Below are positions 18,144-27,613 of a stretch of DNA of 64,000 bases, one piece after another (position 1 is the stretch's first letter; every line of letters begins with the position of its first letter). A program made the translations under genes and the position numbers. This stretch comes from Pseudoruegeria sp. HB172150 (lineage in GTDB: Bacteria; Pseudomonadota; Alphaproteobacteria; Rhodobacterales; Rhodobacteraceae), in NCBI RefSeq assembly GCF_013184805.1, contig NZ_JAATNG010000006.1:1-64000 (forward strand), read 5' to 3'. The notes beneath the pieces are model-generated. The model was not told the DNA's origin and made no database searches. It was given only the letters and a program-made list of their open reading frames with translations.

Positions 18144-19391
18144 TCAGAGTTGCGGTGTCACGACGGCGCAGACATCCGCCATCGCTTTCTCGACATCCGC
18201 ATCTGGCCGCCAGTAGGTATCCATCCGCGGCTTCATCGCTGCCTCGATCTGCGGCAGCTTCTCGTGGCTGGGAAGGATGGAGCCATTGGCGATCGCGTCG
18301 GCGACAACCGCCATCTGCTCGGGCGGGATCAGCGCATTGCTTTCGACGAAATCCGGGCTGTTCAGAATGGATTTGCGTGCCGGGGGGAAGAACTGCGCCA
18401 TGATCTTCACGTTTTCCTCATTGGTCATGTGCGCAAGAAACTCGGTAGCGACTTCCTTGTTCTTGCCCTGTGCAAAGACGGCGATGCCGGCCTGACCGAT
18501 GGCCGGAGACTCGCCTGCCGATCCCGCGGGCAGGGGCGCAAGACCCCATTCGAAGGGCCCCTCGGCCAGCTTGGACGCCCGGGAAATCTGGCTGACCGTC
18601 ATCGCGGCACCGCCCGAGAAGAAGTCGCCCTGTTCGCCCGGCGGGACAATCGAATGATCGACGTGGATCATGTCGTGCAGCTGCTTGACCGCGGCGATCG
18701 CCTCGGGCTCGCTGAAGCCGCATTTGCCGTCACGCCACGCAAAGCCGCCATTGGCGCGGATCGACGGCATGATGGCGTGCATCATGCGGGCGTCGTAACC
18801 CTGACCGTCTTTGAACTCGAACCCGTAAGCGCCATTGTCGGCCTCTGCCAGCAGCTTCGAGACCTCCTGGAACTTGTCCAGTGTCCACTCGCCCTTCTGC
18901 GCCAGTTCCATCGGCGTTTCGACACCGGCTTCGTCGAACATCGTCTTGTTGTAGAAGATCAGCAGAGGCGAAGTGGAGAAGGGGATGCCGTACACCGCGT
19001 CTCCGTCGACCCAGAGACCCATCGCGGGCTCTGAGAAATCGCCATAGTCATAGTCGGCATCGGCACGCAGCGCCTCACCCACGTCTTCCAGCACGCCTGC
19101 ATTGATAAAGGCCGGTGCGGCGTCCTCCATGATCCAGCCAAGGTCCGGGATATTGCCGCCGGCGAGCTGGAACGTCAGTTTCTGGGTGTAATCCGCCGCC
19201 GGGATCGTTTCGAACCGAACGGTGACGTCCGGGTGCGTCTCGCGAAATGTGTCCGCGATTCCATTCAGCATCGCCAGATGCGCGTCGTTGCCCGTCCAGA
19301 CCGTGAACCGAAGCTCCTGTGCTGTGGCGGGGGCCGCAAGGCAGATCGCAAGGGCGAAGCCTCCGGCAGTCAAATGTCTTATTCCGTTCAT
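18144..19391 (-). CDS. Extracellular sugar-binding protein of ABC importer
   Basis: The 415-aa product has a Sec signal peptide (cleavage after ATAQ near residue 25) and the fold signatures of family 1 solute-binding proteins, such as the early FTVWTGNDAHL strand and a conserved aromatic-rich centre. It would capture a sugar or sugar acid in the periplasm. I chose the ATG at 19391 because GGAGGAG is 7 nt upstream; the TTG at 19397 is too close to it. It is the first transporter gene of the operon. Confidence 0.88.
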   Translation of the reverse strand: MNGIRHLTAGGFALAICLAAPATAQELRFTVWTGNDAHLAMLNGIADTFRETHPDVTVRFETIPAADYTQKLTFQLAGGNIPDLGWIMEDAAPAFINAGVLEDVGEALRADADYDYGDFSEPAMGLWVDGDAVYGIPFSTSPLLIFYNKTMFDEAGVETPMELAQKGEWTLDKFQEVSKLLAEADNGAYGFEFKDGQGYDARMMHAIMPSIRANGGFAWRDGKCGFSEPEAIAAVKQLHDMIHVDHSIVPPGEQGDFFSGGAAMTVSQISRASKLAEGPFEWGLAPLPAGSAGESPAIGQAGIAVFAQGKNKEVATEFLAHMTNEENVKIMAQFFPPARKSILNSPDFVESNALIPPEQMAVVADAIANGSILPSHEKLPQIEAAMKPRMDTYWRPDADVEKAMADVCAVVTPQL

Positions 19392-19435
19392 GATCAATCT
19401 CCTCCTCAGATTGGTTGGACAGTAGGTGCCGGTCT

Positions 19436-20239
19436 TTAGCCTGACCGGCTCTGTGGCAGAGCGCCGGGCGGGTCGCCGATCGACCAGCCGCCGTCTACGG
19501 GGATATCTGCACCGTTCACGTAGCCACCCGCATCAGAACAGAGCATCAGAATGGGGCCAATGCAGTCCTCGGGCAGGCCGGGGCGGCCTGCCGGTATCTT
19601 CGCCGTGATGGCGGCAAAGGTTTCAGGATCCGCATAGACGCCGTCATTCCGAGCGGTCCGGATTGCCCCCGGCGACACGCTGTTCACAGTGACGCCGCGC
19701 GCGGCGCTGTCTCGGGCAATGGCCCACAGGGCCGTGCGCTGCGCGGACTTCATGGCGGCGTAAACGAGCGTCTCGGACCTCGGCCGCGCGGCCATGATAC
19801 TGCCCATTGCGACGATCCGGCCCCAGCCGCGATCCATCATCGGAGGGATCAGTGCCTGCGCCAGTCGGATCGTCGCTGTAAAGTTGGTGGCGACGTGGCG
19901 GTCAATCTGGGCGGCGTCAATCTCGGTCCAGCGCATCCGGTGTTCGACGGCAGCGTTCAGGATCAGTATGTCGACGGGTCCGCCGGACAGGGCCTCATGT
20001 GCGATCCGCTCAGGTCCCGTATCGTCGGCGAAATCGCCCTCAACCAACGTGACGCTCACGCCTTCCCGCTGGGCTTCGCACATCAGTTCGGTGGCGCTTT
20101 TTGGCTCGTCTAGGTGGTGTATAACCAAATCCGCCCCGGCCCGTGCCAGCGACAGAGCAACCGAGCGGCCAATACCGGACGTCCCCCCGGTCACAAGAGC
20201 ACGTCGCCCGTCAAGCCGAAACGGGTGCGCCTCAGGCAT
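19436..20239 (-). CDS. SDR family oxidoreductase
   Basis: The 267-aa product is a classical short-chain dehydrogenase with TGGTSGIG (about residue 16), an LNAAVEHR segment, the catalytic YAAMK and the PVDGGW end motif. It starts at ATG 20239, overlapping the end of the GntR gene by 8 nt. It is the second SDR in the operon, so the pathway probably contains two hydroxyl oxidations or a redox pair around the dehydratase. Confidence 0.87.
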   Translation of the reverse strand: MPEAHPFRLDGRRALVTGGTSGIGRSVALSLARAGADLVIHHLDEPKSATELMCEAQREGVSVTLVEGDFADDTGPERIAHEALSGGPVDILILNAAVEHRMRWTEIDAAQIDRHVATNFTATIRLAQALIPPMMDRGWGRIVAMGSIMAARPRSETLVYAAMKSAQRTALWAIARDSAARGVTVNSVSPGAIRTARNDGVYADPETFAAITAKIPAGRPGLPEDCIGPILMLCSDAGGYVNGADIPVDGGWSIGDPPGALPQSRSG

Positions 20240-20987
20240 CGGAGTCGTCCTCCTGACCGAGCCTGTCAGCGACTTCGAGCGACGCGATGTCGGCAGCGGC
20301 GTAATGGGCCTCGATCGCCTTGCGCGTTCCTTCCTCATCGCCGGCGACAATCGTGTCCTGGATGGTTTCGTGCCGCTCGACAGTGGCCAGCCAGTCGGCC
20401 GCCGTACGGCTGGCACGGGTGGAGAACAGGCCAGACACTTCGCGCTGGATGGCGCGAAGCCCTTCCATCTGCATCTGCAGCATCTCGTTCCCGGTGGCGG
20501 CGGCCATTCCGAAGTGAAAGGCCACATCAGCCTCGGTAAATTTCTTGGGATTCTGCAGCGCCTTGTGCATGTCTTCGGTCGCGGCCTGCATCATCTGCAG
20601 CCCGCGCTTCCCGCGGCGCTGGGCGGCCAGGCGGGCAATTCCCGTCTCGACCACCATCCGCATCTCGTTGGCTTCCCGCAGGCGCAGGAGACTGGAGCGC
20701 ACGGCATAACCGTAAAACCTGTTCAGCGGCTCCCCATCCATCGCCTTTGCGCGGGCCAGCTTGCCCGGATGGGTTTCGATCAGGCCCGCCGCGGAAAGAT
20801 TGCGGAGGGCTTCGCGCGCGATGGGTTTCGAGACGCCGAACTCGCTCGCGATCTTACCTTCCGACGGCAGATCCTCTCCCGGCGCGATCCTTCCATCCAG
20901 CAACAGCTGCGCGATCGCGTCTGCGACCGAATCCGCAAGACGCTTCGGAGTTGCTGAAATTGCTGAGAAAAGCGGAGTTTCTGACAC
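20232..20987 (-). CDS. GntR family (FadR subfamily) transcriptional regulator
   Basis: The 251-aa product has an N-terminal GntR winged helix (LPSEGKIASEFGVSKPIARE near residue 40) and a C-terminal all-helical FCD-type ligand domain. In FCD domains, acidic and histidine residues bind a metal and a carboxylate ligand. It heads the operon and is divergent from the gene at 21105. Two palindromes lie in the shared promoter region, so it probably autoregulates and controls both directions. The start is GTG at 20987. Confidence 0.88.
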   Translation of the reverse strand: MSETPLFSAISATPKRLADSVADAIAQLLLDGRIAPGEDLPSEGKIASEFGVSKPIAREALRNLSAAGLIETHPGKLARAKAMDGEPLNRFYGYAVRSSLLRLREANEMRMVVETGIARLAAQRRGKRGLQMMQAATEDMHKALQNPKKFTEADVAFHFGMAAATGNEMLQMQMEGLRAIQREVSGLFSTRASRTAADWLATVERHETIQDTIVAGDEEGTRKAIEAHYAAADIASLEVADRLGQEDDSDA

Positions 20988-21025
20988 GTCTGAGGTTCCG
21001 TACTGGGTTCTTGCCTGAACCAGAT

Positions 21026-21059
21026 TAGCATGCTACCTACCAACCTAGCAACTAGGTTG
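21026..21059. promoter_or_regulatory. Palindromic operators between GntR gene and 21105
   Basis: Two perfect inverted repeats lie side by side in the 117-bp divergent gap. TAGCATGCTA is at 21026-21035. CAACCTAG (21041-21048) pairs with CTAGGTTG (21052-21059) around a 3-nt spacer. Their position between a FadR-type regulator gene and its divergent neighbour makes them good candidates for its operator. Confidence 0.5.
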
Positions 21060-21104
21060 TAAAGTGGCGACCTTAAGCACCAATTCAAAAAGGCGGAGAT
21101 CGAC

Positions 21105-22010
21105 GTGCCAGAAACGATTCCTCAGACTTCGATGTCCGAAGCGATGCGCCAGGCGCTTGTTCTCGCTGATCCAAGGCTCAGCAGGTTCGACCCCATGCGC
21201 AGGATCATCAGCCACGATGATTTCTCGAACGGCCACTGCGGCTGGTCGCAGCTTGTCGGCAACTATGAGGATGATCTCGACACTATGCTCCCGGGCTATG
21301 CCCAGCACACCAGTGCGATGCTTTCGACACTCGGTCATTGGGACGCGGGATCTCACGGGGGCTACGACAGTTCATATGCCCTGAAGGTCGCGACGCGGCC
21401 AAGGGCAGGAGCCCAGAATGTCGCCATCAAGCGGCTCACCACCCGGCACCGTTCGCCGATCAGGTTCGAGATGTACTTCACCTTCAAACCCGAGGCGAAC
21501 GAGCTGAAACTGTCAGAGACCGACGTGCGTTCTGTCGGCTTCCTGTTCGACCTTCAGGGCGGAGATCAGGACAACGATTCCGAGCGGGTGATGCCGCATC
21601 TGCGGTTTCTCAATGCCGAAAACGGGCGACATCTGCAGAAATGGCAGTTCAAACGTGAAACGACGGCATTTCGCAAGATCGGGACCGAAGACAAGACCGA
21701 AAGCCACTATCACCTGGCGAACGACGGCTGGATGGACCTGCCAGACGGCGAGCAGAAACTCTGCTACAACGAGATCGCCACGAAGGTGAACTGGAGCTAT
21801 CTGCGCTTTGATTTCGACCTTCGAAGCATGAAGGCGCTGGAGTTCCAGTGTAACGACCGGGTTTTCGACATGTCCGGGTTCGAGTCGATCCGCATCCCGG
21901 CCATGAAGAACCTTTGGTGCATGCTGAACTTCTGCGTATTCGCCGAGACGGACACGGCGAAGCGGACCTTCCTATACATCAACTCCGTTTGCATCTCGGG
22001 GGATTTCTGA
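21105..22010 (+). CDS. Uncharacterised protein, 301 aa
   Basis: I do not recognise this family with certainty. The protein is soluble, without signal peptide or membrane segment, and rich in aromatic residues and beta-strand-like segments, with conserved-looking HDDFSNGHCGW near residue 37. That pattern resembles a jelly-roll carbohydrate-binding fold, but this is impression only. The start is GTG at 21105 with GGAG about 6 nt upstream. It overlaps the next gene by 1 nt (TGATG) and diverges from the sugar-acid operon regulator. A role with the same substrate is likely. Confidence 0.7.
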   Translation: MPETIPQTSMSEAMRQALVLADPRLSRFDPMRRIISHDDFSNGHCGWSQLVGNYEDDLDTMLPGYAQHTSAMLSTLGHWDAGSHGGYDSSYALKVATRPRAGAQNVAIKRLTTRHRSPIRFEMYFTFKPEANELKLSETDVRSVGFLFDLQGGDQDNDSERVMPHLRFLNAENGRHLQKWQFKRETTAFRKIGTEDKTESHYHLANDGWMDLPDGEQKLCYNEIATKVNWSYLRFDFDLRSMKALEFQCNDRVFDMSGFESIRIPAMKNLWCMLNFCVFAETDTAKRTFLYINSVCISGDF

Positions 22011-22345
22011 TGCTGCCCGAGAACATTACCGCCGTCATCGCCCGCAACGAGACCTGGACGGGCGTGTCCACGACCGAGCCTTACGAGGCCGGATGGGCAC
22101 GGGAGGTCGTGATGTTCGTCCGGGCTCTGAAGGACCCTGTGGGCGACCAGAAAACTGCGTCGGTCGAGATATCTCCTGACGGTATGCACTGGATGCAGGA
22201 AGGCACTGACATTGAACTGCCCAAACGAAAGAACGAAGTTTCCGCGGCTCGCATCAGTCATTTCGGCAACTGGCTGCGGCTCCGTGCGACGATGCCGGAC
22301 GGGACCTCGACGACCGTTCTTGTGACCGTGCACGCCAAGGCTTAG
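22010..22345 (+). CDS. Uncharacterised small protein, 111 aa
   Basis: The gene starts at the ATG that overlaps the stop of the 301-aa gene, so the two are translationally coupled. The product is soluble with alternating hydrophobic residues suggestive of a small beta-sandwich (VSTTEPYEAGWAREVVMFV, then WLRLRATMPDG). I see no catalytic motif. It may be a partner subunit of the upstream protein. Confidence 0.65.
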   Translation: MLPENITAVIARNETWTGVSTTEPYEAGWAREVVMFVRALKDPVGDQKTASVEISPDGMHWMQEGTDIELPKRKNEVSAARISHFGNWLRLRATMPDGTSTTVLVTVHAKA

Positions 22346-22418
22346 TCGCCACTGGTTCAATGCAGTGCTGGTGACCTCAAAGAGCGAGCACGCATGGCAC
22401 GAGTTTGAATTTTGGTTG

Positions 22419-23765
22419 CTATCGTGTGGAGCCCGTGAGCCCAGAATCCAAACTGCCAACGGGTTGCGCGATCAAAACTTCGATCGAAGCGGCAAGCGAT
22501 AACAGCCTCAAGTCGTCGCTTCCGGTCATCTGCAGGCCGACCGGGAGGCGGGACGCTCTTCCAACTGGCAAGCTCAGCGAGGGATGGCCGGTGAGATTGG
22601 CAAATCCACTGGCAAGCATCTCGCTGTCGCCGCCATCTGCGATCTCGGGATCTTCGTGCGGCGCAACGAATGGCACTGCCGGTGAGACCAGCGCATTCAC
22701 GCCCGCCAGGGCTGCATCGACGGCGGCGCGGACCCTCGACTGTGTGCGGCGCGCCTCCACATAAGTGGTCGCGCTGATATCGAAACCCGCCTCGATCTGC
22801 CGCCGCGTACCGGCGGCGTAACCGCCGGGATTTTTCGAGTACAGATCCCGATGGATAACGGATGCCTCGGGCAGCAGTATGTCGAGCAGCGCGGCGTTGG
22901 CTTCGCCAAGTTCTGGGATATGGACTTCGACCAGATCCACGCCTGCACGCTGAAGTCGCTTCAGCACGTCATCCATGCATGTGCCAACATCGAGATTGCC
23001 GGCGTCGCGCGGAAAATGCTGTCGCAGAACGCCCAGTCTTATCCTGTTCGCCGGAACTTCCGATAGGGCAAAAACGTGCCCTGCGAGCGCGCCTAGAACA
23101 AGGGCCGCATCGCCTACGGTTCGCGCCAGCGGTCCGGCGTGGTCGAGCGTCCAGGACAAGGGAAAGACAACATCGAGCGGCACCAGACCATAGCTCGGTT
23201 TGACGCCCACGATGCCGCAGTAGGCGGCAGGAATGCGGATCGAGCCGCCCGTGTCGGTTCCGATGGCGGCAGGCACGATGCCATCCGCCACGGCTGCCGC
23301 GGAGCCGCCGCTGGACCCACCCGCGGTGCGCGACGGGTCGTGCGGATTGTTGGTCTGGCCTATCTCCGGATGGGCAATACCGTAGGCATATTCCAGAAGC
23401 TGCGTTTTGCCGAGGATAACCGCGCCCGCCGCGCGGAGCCGGGCGATCAGCAGCGCATCGCTATCGGCCATGGCCGGTTCGATCACACGGCTGCCATAGC
23501 CGGTGAGTGCTCCACGGACCTCGATCAGGTCCTTCACGGAAATCGGGATTCCGTGCAGCGGGCCGCGATCGATACCCGCGCGCAGTTCCGTGGTCGCAGC
23601 ATCTGCGGCGGCGCGGGCCTGATCCGCCATCGGGTCCGCGAAAGCGTTCAGCACCGGGTTGCGCTCTGCGATCCTTTCGAGTGCAGCTTCCACGACATCG
23701 CGAGGTGTGGAGGTTCCGGACCGGTAGGCCGCGGCGAGTTGGGCGATATCGCCCTGCGCGCTCAT
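22419..23765 (-). CDS. Amidase signature family protein
   Basis: The 448-aa product shows the complete amidase-signature triad. The lysine is in PISVKDL (K78), the cis-serine in GGSSGGS (about S151-152) and the nucleophilic serine in [10 protein letters not shown] (S175). Such enzymes hydrolyse linear amides. It is the last gene of a six-gene operon and its start overlaps the M20 gene stop by 4 nt. GatA is an alternative member of the family, but no gatB or gatC is nearby. The context favours a catabolic amidase. Confidence 0.88.
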   Translation of the reverse strand: MSAQGDIAQLAAAYRSGTSTPRDVVEAALERIAERNPVLNAFADPMADQARAAADAATTELRAGIDRGPLHGIPISVKDLIEVRGALTGYGSRVIEPAMADSDALLIARLRAAGAVILGKTQLLEYAYGIAHPEIGQTNNPHDPSRTAGGSSGGSAAAVADGIVPAAIGTDTGGSIRIPAAYCGIVGVKPSYGLVPLDVVFPLSWTLDHAGPLARTVGDAALVLGALAGHVFALSEVPANRIRLGVLRQHFPRDAGNLDVGTCMDDVLKRLQRAGVDLVEVHIPELGEANAALLDILLPEASVIHRDLYSKNPGGYAAGTRRQIEAGFDISATTYVEARRTQSRVRAAVDAALAGVNALVSPAVPFVAPHEDPEIADGGDSEMLASGFANLTGHPSLSLPVGRASRLPVGLQMTGSDDLRLLSLAASIEVLIAQPVGSLDSGLTGSTR

Positions 23766-25141
23766 GCCAGCGCGGTTGCAAGTCGCTCCAGCAGGCGAAC
23801 CCAAGCGATCTGGCCGGTGCGAAAACTCGAAAGCCGGAAGAACTCATTCGGGGCGTGGTAATCCTCGTCCGATGTCGCGAACGAGAAAAAGACACAGCCA
23901 GTCCCGAGTTGGCGGGCGAAAACCTCGCCAATTGGTACTGTCGCACCCATGGCCACCCGCAACGGTTTCTGGCCCAGCACTTCCTCAAGCACTTCCTCCG
24001 CAACAGAGAGGCCGGGCAGGGCAGGGTCCAGCGCGAAGGCGGCAGAGCCGGGACCATGCCGTCGGACGGACAGACGATACCCAGTCGGGAGCACGCCGCG
24101 CAGATGTGTCTCGATTGCTCCTGCCACCGCGGCGGGATCTTGCCCTGCGACGAGCCGGCAAGTGATCTTCACTGTCGCTGTATCAGGTATCACCGTCTTT
24201 GTTCCGTGCCCGGTATACCCGCCGAATATCCCGTTGAACTCGAGCGTCGGTACCAGCCACTGCCGCTCCAGCAGCTCCCTGCCGGAGGGTAAAGGATCAG
24301 GACGCTCGGCACCGATGGAGTCGTAGTATTCGCCGGTGTCGAAACCTGCCGCCTCAATTGCACGTGCAATCGCGGGATCAGGATCCTTAACACCATCAGT
24401 GAAACCGGGCACGGCGACCATGCCGTCGGCGTCATGCAGGGTCGCCAGCATCGCGGCCAGCGCGCGGATCGGGTTCGGTGCCGAGCCGCCATGCCGCCCC
24501 GAGTGCAGATCCTTCGCCGCACCTTCGACGGTGACGTCCAACGCGGTTAACCCTCGGCTTGCCACGGTCACAGAGGGCAGATCGGGCCGCCACATGGCGC
24601 CGTCGGCCGACACCACGAGATCGCAGGCCAGCCGGTCCCGCAGCCGCGCAACGGTTGGGGCGAAATGCGGGCTGCCGGATTCCTCCTCGCCTTCGATCAG
24701 AACCTTGACGTTCAGGGGCGGCTTGCCGGCCGTTTCGGCGAAAGCACGCAGCGCAAGGATCGCAACCGAAAGCGGACCCTTGTCGTCCGACGCACCTCTT
24801 GCATAGAGCCGGTCGTCGCGCACCTCAGGTTCGAAGGGCGCACTGCGCCACTTGTCGAGCGGGTCGGGCGGCTGCACGTCATAATGGCCGTAAACCAGGA
24901 TCGTCGGAAGGGTGTCGTCATGCACCCATTCCGCAAGTACCGCAGGGTGGCCGCCCGTCTCGATGACTTCAACAAACGGAAAACCTGCCTCGCGCAGCCT
25001 GTCCGCGGCAAAGCTTGCGCCCGCGGCGATGCCATCGGCATAGGCGGGGTCGGCGCTGACGCTCGGAATGCGGCAGAAAGCCTTGACCATTTTCAGCCCT
25101 TCAGCCTCGTGAACGGCCAGCCAGTCCTCCGCGCTGCTCAT
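23762..25141 (-). CDS. M20 family metallopeptidase (dipeptidase-like)
   Basis: The 459-aa product has the M20 zinc-site motifs in order: YGHYDVQ (H86, D88), GASDDKG (D119) and the EGEEESGS acidic motif with catalytic glutamate (about 150-157). The central dimerisation domain (SRGLTALDVTVEG) is present. Members cleave dipeptides or N-acyl/N-carbamoyl amino acids. The start ATG at 25141 overlaps the SDR stop by 4 nt; the longer upstream frame is a shadow. Confidence 0.88.
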   Translation of the reverse strand: MSSAEDWLAVHEAEGLKMVKAFCRIPSVSADPAYADGIAAGASFAADRLREAGFPFVEVIETGGHPAVLAEWVHDDTLPTILVYGHYDVQPPDPLDKWRSAPFEPEVRDDRLYARGASDDKGPLSVAILALRAFAETAGKPPLNVKVLIEGEEESGSPHFAPTVARLRDRLACDLVVSADGAMWRPDLPSVTVASRGLTALDVTVEGAAKDLHSGRHGGSAPNPIRALAAMLATLHDADGMVAVPGFTDGVKDPDPAIARAIEAAGFDTGEYYDSIGAERPDPLPSGRELLERQWLVPTLEFNGIFGGYTGHGTKTVIPDTATVKITCRLVAGQDPAAVAGAIETHLRGVLPTGYRLSVRRHGPGSAAFALDPALPGLSVAEEVLEEVLGQKPLRVAMGATVPIGEVFARQLGTGCVFFSFATSDEDYHAPNEFFRLSSFRTGQIAWVRLLERLATALA

Positions 25142-25881
25142 TTGCCGCCATCCACGCCCAGTGTCTCCCCGGTAATCCAGCCGGCTTGATCGCTGGCAAA
25201 AAACAGCACTGCGTTGGCGATATCCTCTGCCTTGCCCAGCCGTCGCATTGCGATCCGCTCCAGTAAGGCGGCCTGGCCGCCCTCGCCCATGGCCTCCCAC
25301 TGTTTTTCGGTCGTCGGGTTCGAGCGGACGAAACCGGGTGCGATGCAATTCACCGTGATGCCAAACGGTCCGAGCTCATGCGCAAGCTGGCGGGTCAGGC
25401 CGATCTGCCCCGCCTTGGCGCTGGCATATGCCTGGATACCGGTCAGGCTGACGGTTCGGCCGGCGCCGCTGGAAATCATCACCACGCGGCCATACCCCTT
25501 CGCTTTCATCGCCGGCACCACCGCCTGTGTTGCCCAGAAGGCGCCGGCGAGATTGGCGTCGAAGATCGCCTGCCAGTCCGCCGCGTCGATTTCCTCGATC
25601 GGCCTGCCGACCTGTCCGCGGACCCCGCCCGCGCAATTTACGAGAATGTCCGCGTCGATTGCGTCCAGCGCCGCATGCACGGCACTGCGGTCGCCAAGAT
25701 CCAAAGTGACCGCCCGACAGGCCCCGCTGGAAAGGCTTGCGGTTTCCGCCAGCCCGTCCGTATTGATATCGACCGCCACCACATCCGCTCCGTCTTCGGC
25801 AAGTGCCAGCGCGATGGCCCGCCCAATTCCGTGGCCCGCCCCGGTGACGACGGCGCGCCGGTTGTCGAAGCGTATCTTCAT
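25138..25881 (-). CDS. SDR family oxidoreductase
   Basis: The 247-aa product is a classical short-chain dehydrogenase. It has TGAGHGIG near residue 14, the NCAGG motif, a YASAK catalytic pair and the DGGK terminus. It is coupled by 4-nt overlaps to the M20 gene downstream and the ketopantoate-reductase-like gene upstream, so it acts in the same pathway. Confidence 0.88.
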   Translation of the reverse strand: MKIRFDNRRAVVTGAGHGIGRAIALALAEDGADVVAVDINTDGLAETASLSSGACRAVTLDLGDRSAVHAALDAIDADILVNCAGGVRGQVGRPIEEIDAADWQAIFDANLAGAFWATQAVVPAMKAKGYGRVVMISSGAGRTVSLTGIQAYASAKAGQIGLTRQLAHELGPFGITVNCIAPGFVRSNPTTEKQWEAMGEGGQAALLERIAMRRLGKAEDIANAVLFFASDQAGWITGETLGVDGGK

Positions 25882-26918
25882 GCGCCTGCCCCCTCGGGCT
25901 CCGCGAGTTCGTTCAGGTTCTCGCGCGCTAGTTCCCGGCGGCCTTCCTCGATTTCATGAATCATCGATGTCAGCCGCGATGTCAGCGGGGTAGGCACGCC
26001 GATCCGCGCTCCGGCAGCCGTGATCGCGCCAAGCTGCGCGTCGGCCTCGGTCTTCCGTTTGCGGATCGCCAGATCGCGCCAGATGCCGGAATGAGATTTC
26101 GCCGACCGGCGGTTGTGCGCCACCATCTCATCGAACGACCGGTCCAGCGCGGCCGATGCCGCCCCCGGTCGGAATGCGTCCGGCGAAAAGCCATCGAAAC
26201 CCTCGGTGCGTATATCCTGCGCGGCAGCGACCGTGCCAACCTCTTGTCCGAGCCGCGCAAGGACGGGGCGGGCGGCGGGATTGTCCAGCACGTCGGCAAT
26301 GCTGTCATCGGTCAGCGCGGTGGCAAAGAGGAGGGCACCGTAGATCAACTTGCCCCAAAGAAATCCCCAGATGTTCACCGTGGCGATTGCGTTGGGCTCG
26401 AATTGCGACAGAAGCGCATGGATTTCCTCGAGACGAGGCGTCTCGCTGCCGTCGATCTCTCCCACCACCACGCTTCCGCGGCCGCTGTAATGTACTACGC
26501 CGGGCGACAGGTAGTCGGCGCCAAAGTTGACAAAGCAGCCAACGGTGCGCTCGCGTCCCACAGCCTCGGCGATCTCGATCTCGTTGAGGCCGTTCTGGGC
26601 CGACACCACGAACCCATCCGCCGCGATATGAGGCGCCATCGCCGCGATGGCGCTTCTGGTGTGAAGTGCCTTCACGCAGAGAAAGCCTCTGCGGAACGTA
26701 CCGTCCAATTCGCTTGGCTGGAATGCCGGGGCGCGAACCGTGTCGGTCCAGATAGGTCCTTCGATCTTCAGGCCGTCACGGCGTATTGCGGCGATATGGT
26801 CGGTGGCGGAGTCGACAAAGACCACATCTTGGCCGGTGCGAAGGAAGGCAGCGCCCAGCGTGCCGCCGATGGCGCCCGCTCCCCACACCAGGATCGGTCC
26901 GTCCTGAGCGGTGGTCAT
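25878..26918 (-). CDS. Ketopantoate reductase (ApbA/PanE) family protein
   Basis: The 346-aa product begins with a Rossmann NAD(P)-binding motif GAGAIGG (residues about 13-19). It continues with the VKALHT, SAQNGLNE and KLIYGALL regions typical of the PanE/ApbA family, a 2-oxoacid reductase group. Family members outside pantothenate synthesis reduce or oxidise other 2-hydroxy/2-oxo acids. Its place among hydrolases and an SDR suggests a catabolic role rather than pantothenate synthesis. The start at 26918 overlaps the preceding stop. Confidence 0.83.
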   Translation of the reverse strand: MTTAQDGPILVWGAGAIGGTLGAAFLRTGQDVVFVDSATDHIAAIRRDGLKIEGPIWTDTVRAPAFQPSELDGTFRRGFLCVKALHTRSAIAAMAPHIAADGFVVSAQNGLNEIEIAEAVGRERTVGCFVNFGADYLSPGVVHYSGRGSVVVGEIDGSETPRLEEIHALLSQFEPNAIATVNIWGFLWGKLIYGALLFATALTDDSIADVLDNPAARPVLARLGQEVGTVAAAQDIRTEGFDGFSPDAFRPGAASAALDRSFDEMVAHNRRSAKSHSGIWRDLAIRKRKTEADAQLGAITAAGARIGVPTPLTSRLTSMIHEIEEGRRELARENLNELAEPEGAGA

Positions 26919-27613
26919 TCCCACGGGCCCTCCATCAGCGCCCGGGTCTCGGCGACGCCGGTATCCCAGATCGCCTGCATCTCTTCGTCCGAACGTTGAT
27001 AGTAACCGCCAAAGTTGCCGTCGCCCAGGTATTTGCGCACTCCGGCCGGATCCATCGCGCGCATCCTCGAAAGGTCGATCATCGGTTTCTGCTGGGTCGG
27101 CAGATCGCCGGGAAGGCGGGTCCAGGGGAAGTTTTCCATCCAGCTGGCATGGCTGGCGACCGGGTCGATGTCCTGCACCTTCTGGAACGTATCCGGCGCG
27201 TTCCACCAGTTGTGAAACTTGACCGAGGTGCCAGGATGATCCGCCATCCACTCGATGGCGTAGGCTCCGGCGGGCGCGTTGCCGCCGTGACCGTTGACAA
27301 TAACGATACGGCGGAAACCCTGTGCGTACATGCCATCGAGTATATCGCGAACCAAAGACACGTAGGTCTCGACCCGCAGGCTGATCGTGCCGGGAAACGC
27401 GGTAAAGTACGGCGTCAGACCATAGGCGACCACCGGAAACACGGGGATTCCCAGCGGCTCGGCGGCGTCGAGCGCGATCTTCTCGGCCAGGATCGAGTCG
27501 ACTGACAGCGACAGACCGGCATGCTGCTCGGTACTCCCCAGCGGAAGCACACCCAGATCATCGGACTTCAGGTAATCCTCGACCTGCTGCCAACTCATCT
27601 CGGAAATCTTCAT
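26915..27613 (-). CDS. Creatininase family amidohydrolase
   Basis: The 232-aa product has the family metal-binding motifs LPLGSTEQHA (residue about 24; most members have EQHG), a downstream aspartate, and NGHGGN near residue 107. Creatininase-family enzymes open cyclic or strained amides, as in creatinine, or hydrolyse formamides in cofactor pathways. It is the first enzyme gene after the regulator, with a 4-nt overlap. The substrate cannot be read from sequence. Confidence 0.85.
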   Translation of the reverse strand: MKISEMSWQQVEDYLKSDDLGVLPLGSTEQHAGLSLSVDSILAEKIALDAAEPLGIPVFPVVAYGLTPYFTAFPGTISLRVETYVSLVRDILDGMYAQGFRRIVIVNGHGGNAPAGAYAIEWMADHPGTSVKFHNWWNAPDTFQKVQDIDPVASHASWMENFPWTRLPGDLPTQQKPMIDLSRMRAMDPAGVRKYLGDGNFGGYYQRSDEEMQAIWDTGVAETRALMEGPWE

